From the NCBI GenBank assembly GCA_002401635.1, contig NVTQ01000060.1:4708-12866 (forward strand): a DNA stretch of 8,159 nucleotides, written 5' to 3'. Both the position numbers and the translations under genes were made by a program. Positions 7,335-8,159 of this stretch are shown here, piece after piece. Position 1 is the first letter of the stretch. Each line of letters opens with the position of its first letter. This stretch comes from Pseudomonadota bacterium. Its GTDB lineage: Bacteria; Pseudomonadota; Zetaproteobacteria; Mariprofundales; Mariprofundaceae. Below the pieces are notes generated by a model. That model made no database searches, was not told the DNA's origin, and saw only the letters and a list, made by a program, of their open reading frames with translations.

Positions 7335-7571
7335 ACACTCATTTGCGCACATTGATAATGCAGCACTTACCAGCTCTCATTCACTACTATTTCTTATCAT
7401 TATTTTGACTTATGGTTAGAAGTTAATTTTATATTTAAATTAAAAATAAGAATAAACTATAAAATATTCATATTTCAACATTTAACTTTTTAAAAACAGG
7501 CATTTTGTGTTGTTTTAAATAAACTTAATTGCAAAGTTTAATCAATCGAGTTTAACCCTATTGATTCTTTG
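7335..7571. other. A+T-rich non-coding spacer, possible partition site
   Basis: No credible gene is seen here. The stretch 7421-7500 contains only 10 G or C in 80 bases. Short motifs recur. TAAACT or its complement AGTTTA lies at 7453-7458, 7520-7525, 7535-7540 and 7549-7554. ACTAT, the half-site of the parA inverted repeat, recurs at 7386-7390 and 7456-7460. The self-complementary TTTTTAAAAA is at 7487-7496. Type Ib partition sites are often A+T-rich arrays of short boxes upstream of the ParF gene, which fits the position. In such A+T-rich DNA these repeats may also be chance. Confidence 0.35.
7520..7566. repeat. Two weak inverted repeats downstream of vapC
   Basis: TAAACTT (7520-7526) pairs with AAGTTTA (7534-7540) across a 7-base loop, and AATCAAT (7540-7546) pairs with ATTGATT (7560-7566) across 13 bases. 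They begin six bases past the vapC stop. Either could mark the end of the vapBC transcript, but each stem holds a single G-C pair and no strong U run follows in the leftward direction. They could instead be protein-binding sites of the spacer. Confidence 0.25.
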
Positions 7572-7970
7572 TCATACCCAGTTTTCAAGCCTTAACCCTG
7601 GCACACGTTCAAACTCTTTGCTGTTATTTGTAACAAGCGTCAACCCCGAAGCTCTCGCATGGGCTGCAATCATCATATCGTATGGACCAATGGGCTTGCC
7701 AATTTTGTACAACTCTGCCCGCAGTTGACCAAAATGTTGTGCTGCTGACGCATCAAATGAAACGACATCCAAGCGTGCCATCAACGCTTCAATATCAAAA
7801 AGGTTTCTCTCAACTTGTTTGGACTTCTCTGCACCATACATAAGCTCGCCCAATGTCACTGACGACACACACATCAAGCCATCATGCTGCTGAAATAATT
7901 CGCGCACCTTGGCAGGTCTATTTTTAATCGTATAAATGATGATGTTGGTATCCAACATATATTTAATCAT
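7572..7970 (-). CDS. vapC: VapC toxin, PIN-domain ribonuclease (enterobacterial MvpT type)
   Basis: A 132-residue PIN-domain endoribonuclease, the toxin of a type II toxin-antitoxin pair. Acidic active-site residues are Asp7 (MLDTN), Glu42 (GELMYGAEKS) and Asp98 (GPYDMMIAAHA), followed by LVTNNSKEF (112-120). The protein closely follows the Shigella/Salmonella VapC pattern, including TIKNRP, SSVTL, GAEKS, RAEL and EFERVPGL; those toxins cut initiator tRNA-fMet in the anticodon loop. The same target is a strong inference here. I chose ATG 7970, three bases after the vapB stop; a TTG directly before it (7973) is possible but unlikely. All catalytic residues are intact, so the toxin looks functional and must be held by VapB. 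Expression depends on a vapB promoter outside the window. Confidence 0.94.
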   Translation of the reverse strand: MIKYMLDTNIIIYTIKNRPAKVRELFQQHDGLMCVSSVTLGELMYGAEKSKQVERNLFDIEALMARLDVVSFDASAAQHFGQLRAELYKIGKPIGPYDMMIAAHARASGLTLVTNNSKEFERVPGLRLENWV

Positions 7971-7973
7971 CAA

Positions 7974-8159
7974 TTAAAAGGCTTCCCGCTCTTGATCAAC
8001 AGGCTGCTCTCGCTCGCTCATAAAATCATCAGACACGCCTTTGCCCGCAAACCATTCATCCCATGATTCACCAGCAGGCGTAATAATGCGTGTATTCCCC
8101 ACCGCGACAATATCAACCTTGGTAACAGATTCAGGCAGTGCAACCGCTTTGGGCAAACG
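7974..8159 (-). CDS. vapB: VapB antitoxin, AbrB/SpoVT type (N-terminus beyond right edge)
   Basis: Antitoxin that binds and blocks VapC and represses its own operon through an N-terminal swapped-hairpin DNA-binding domain. Sixty-one residues are visible, opening in the middle of the AbrB-type motif at RLPKAVALPESV. The hairpin strands VDIVAV and TRIITPAG follow, then the toxin-gripping tail with ESWDEWF, SDDFM and REQP. The pattern is nearly that of Salmonella/Shigella VapB (MvpA). By comparison about 15 residues are missing, including the start, so the TTG at 8156 is not the true start. Two bases separate its stop from the vapC ATG, so translation is coupled. The toxin-binding tail is intact. 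Confidence 0.92.
   Translation of the reverse strand, partial: RLPKAVALPESVTKVDIVAVGNTRIITPAGESWDEWFAGKGVSDDFMSEREQPVDQEREAF

Overview
The window reads as bacterial chromosome of moderate, slightly A+T-leaning composition, probably from a Gram-negative, flagellated member of the Pseudomonadota. Supporting points are a short SpoIIIE-sized FtsK, a full-length RNase J, a PyrE with a C-terminal CxxC tail, and a FliK-like/stand-alone FlhB-C gene pair. RNase J is absent from most gamma- and betaproteobacteria, so a deeper lineage such as Zetaproteobacteria or an alphaproteobacterial relative is my best guess. This is inference; there is no rRNA or other taxonomic marker here.

Left block (1-4005, minus strand): a tightly coupled housekeeping operon, transcribed pyrE, then rnj (RNase J), then ftsK. 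Both gene junctions are TAATG, where the stop codon's last A is the A of the next ATG. ftsK runs off the left edge after 585 codons. A TATAAT -10 element sits about 50 bases upstream of pyrE and is embedded in direct repeats of TCAAAT, three of them spaced exactly 11 bp apart.

Middle block (4257-6376, plus strand): a FliK-like hook-length control protein, overlapping by ATGA with a 98-residue protein that corresponds only to the cytoplasmic C-terminal domain of FlhB/EscU and lacks the NPTH self-cleavage motif. Such pairs are known outside main flagellar clusters, but what the small partner does is poorly defined.

Right block (6394-8159, minus strand): two modules of the plasmid-stability type. 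The first is a ParF-like (type Ib) ParA ATPase overlapping a small ribbon-helix-helix partner of ParG size. The second is a VapB-VapC toxin-antitoxin pair very close to the enterobacterial VapBC/MvpAT group, whose toxin cuts initiator tRNA; vapB is cut by the right edge. Between the modules lies a 307-base non-coding stretch, extremely A+T-rich in its middle (10 G/C in 80 bases at 7421-7500). It carries a parA promoter candidate with a perfect inverted repeat in its spacer, and repeated short motifs that could serve as operator or centromere.

No RNA genes, CRISPR arrays or insertion sequences were seen. The most notable points are the partition-like plus toxin-antitoxin island beside housekeeping genes, the phased repeats over the pyrE promoter, the operator-like inverted repeat upstream of parA, the domain-only FlhB homologue, and an apparent internal duplication in the FliK-like protein.
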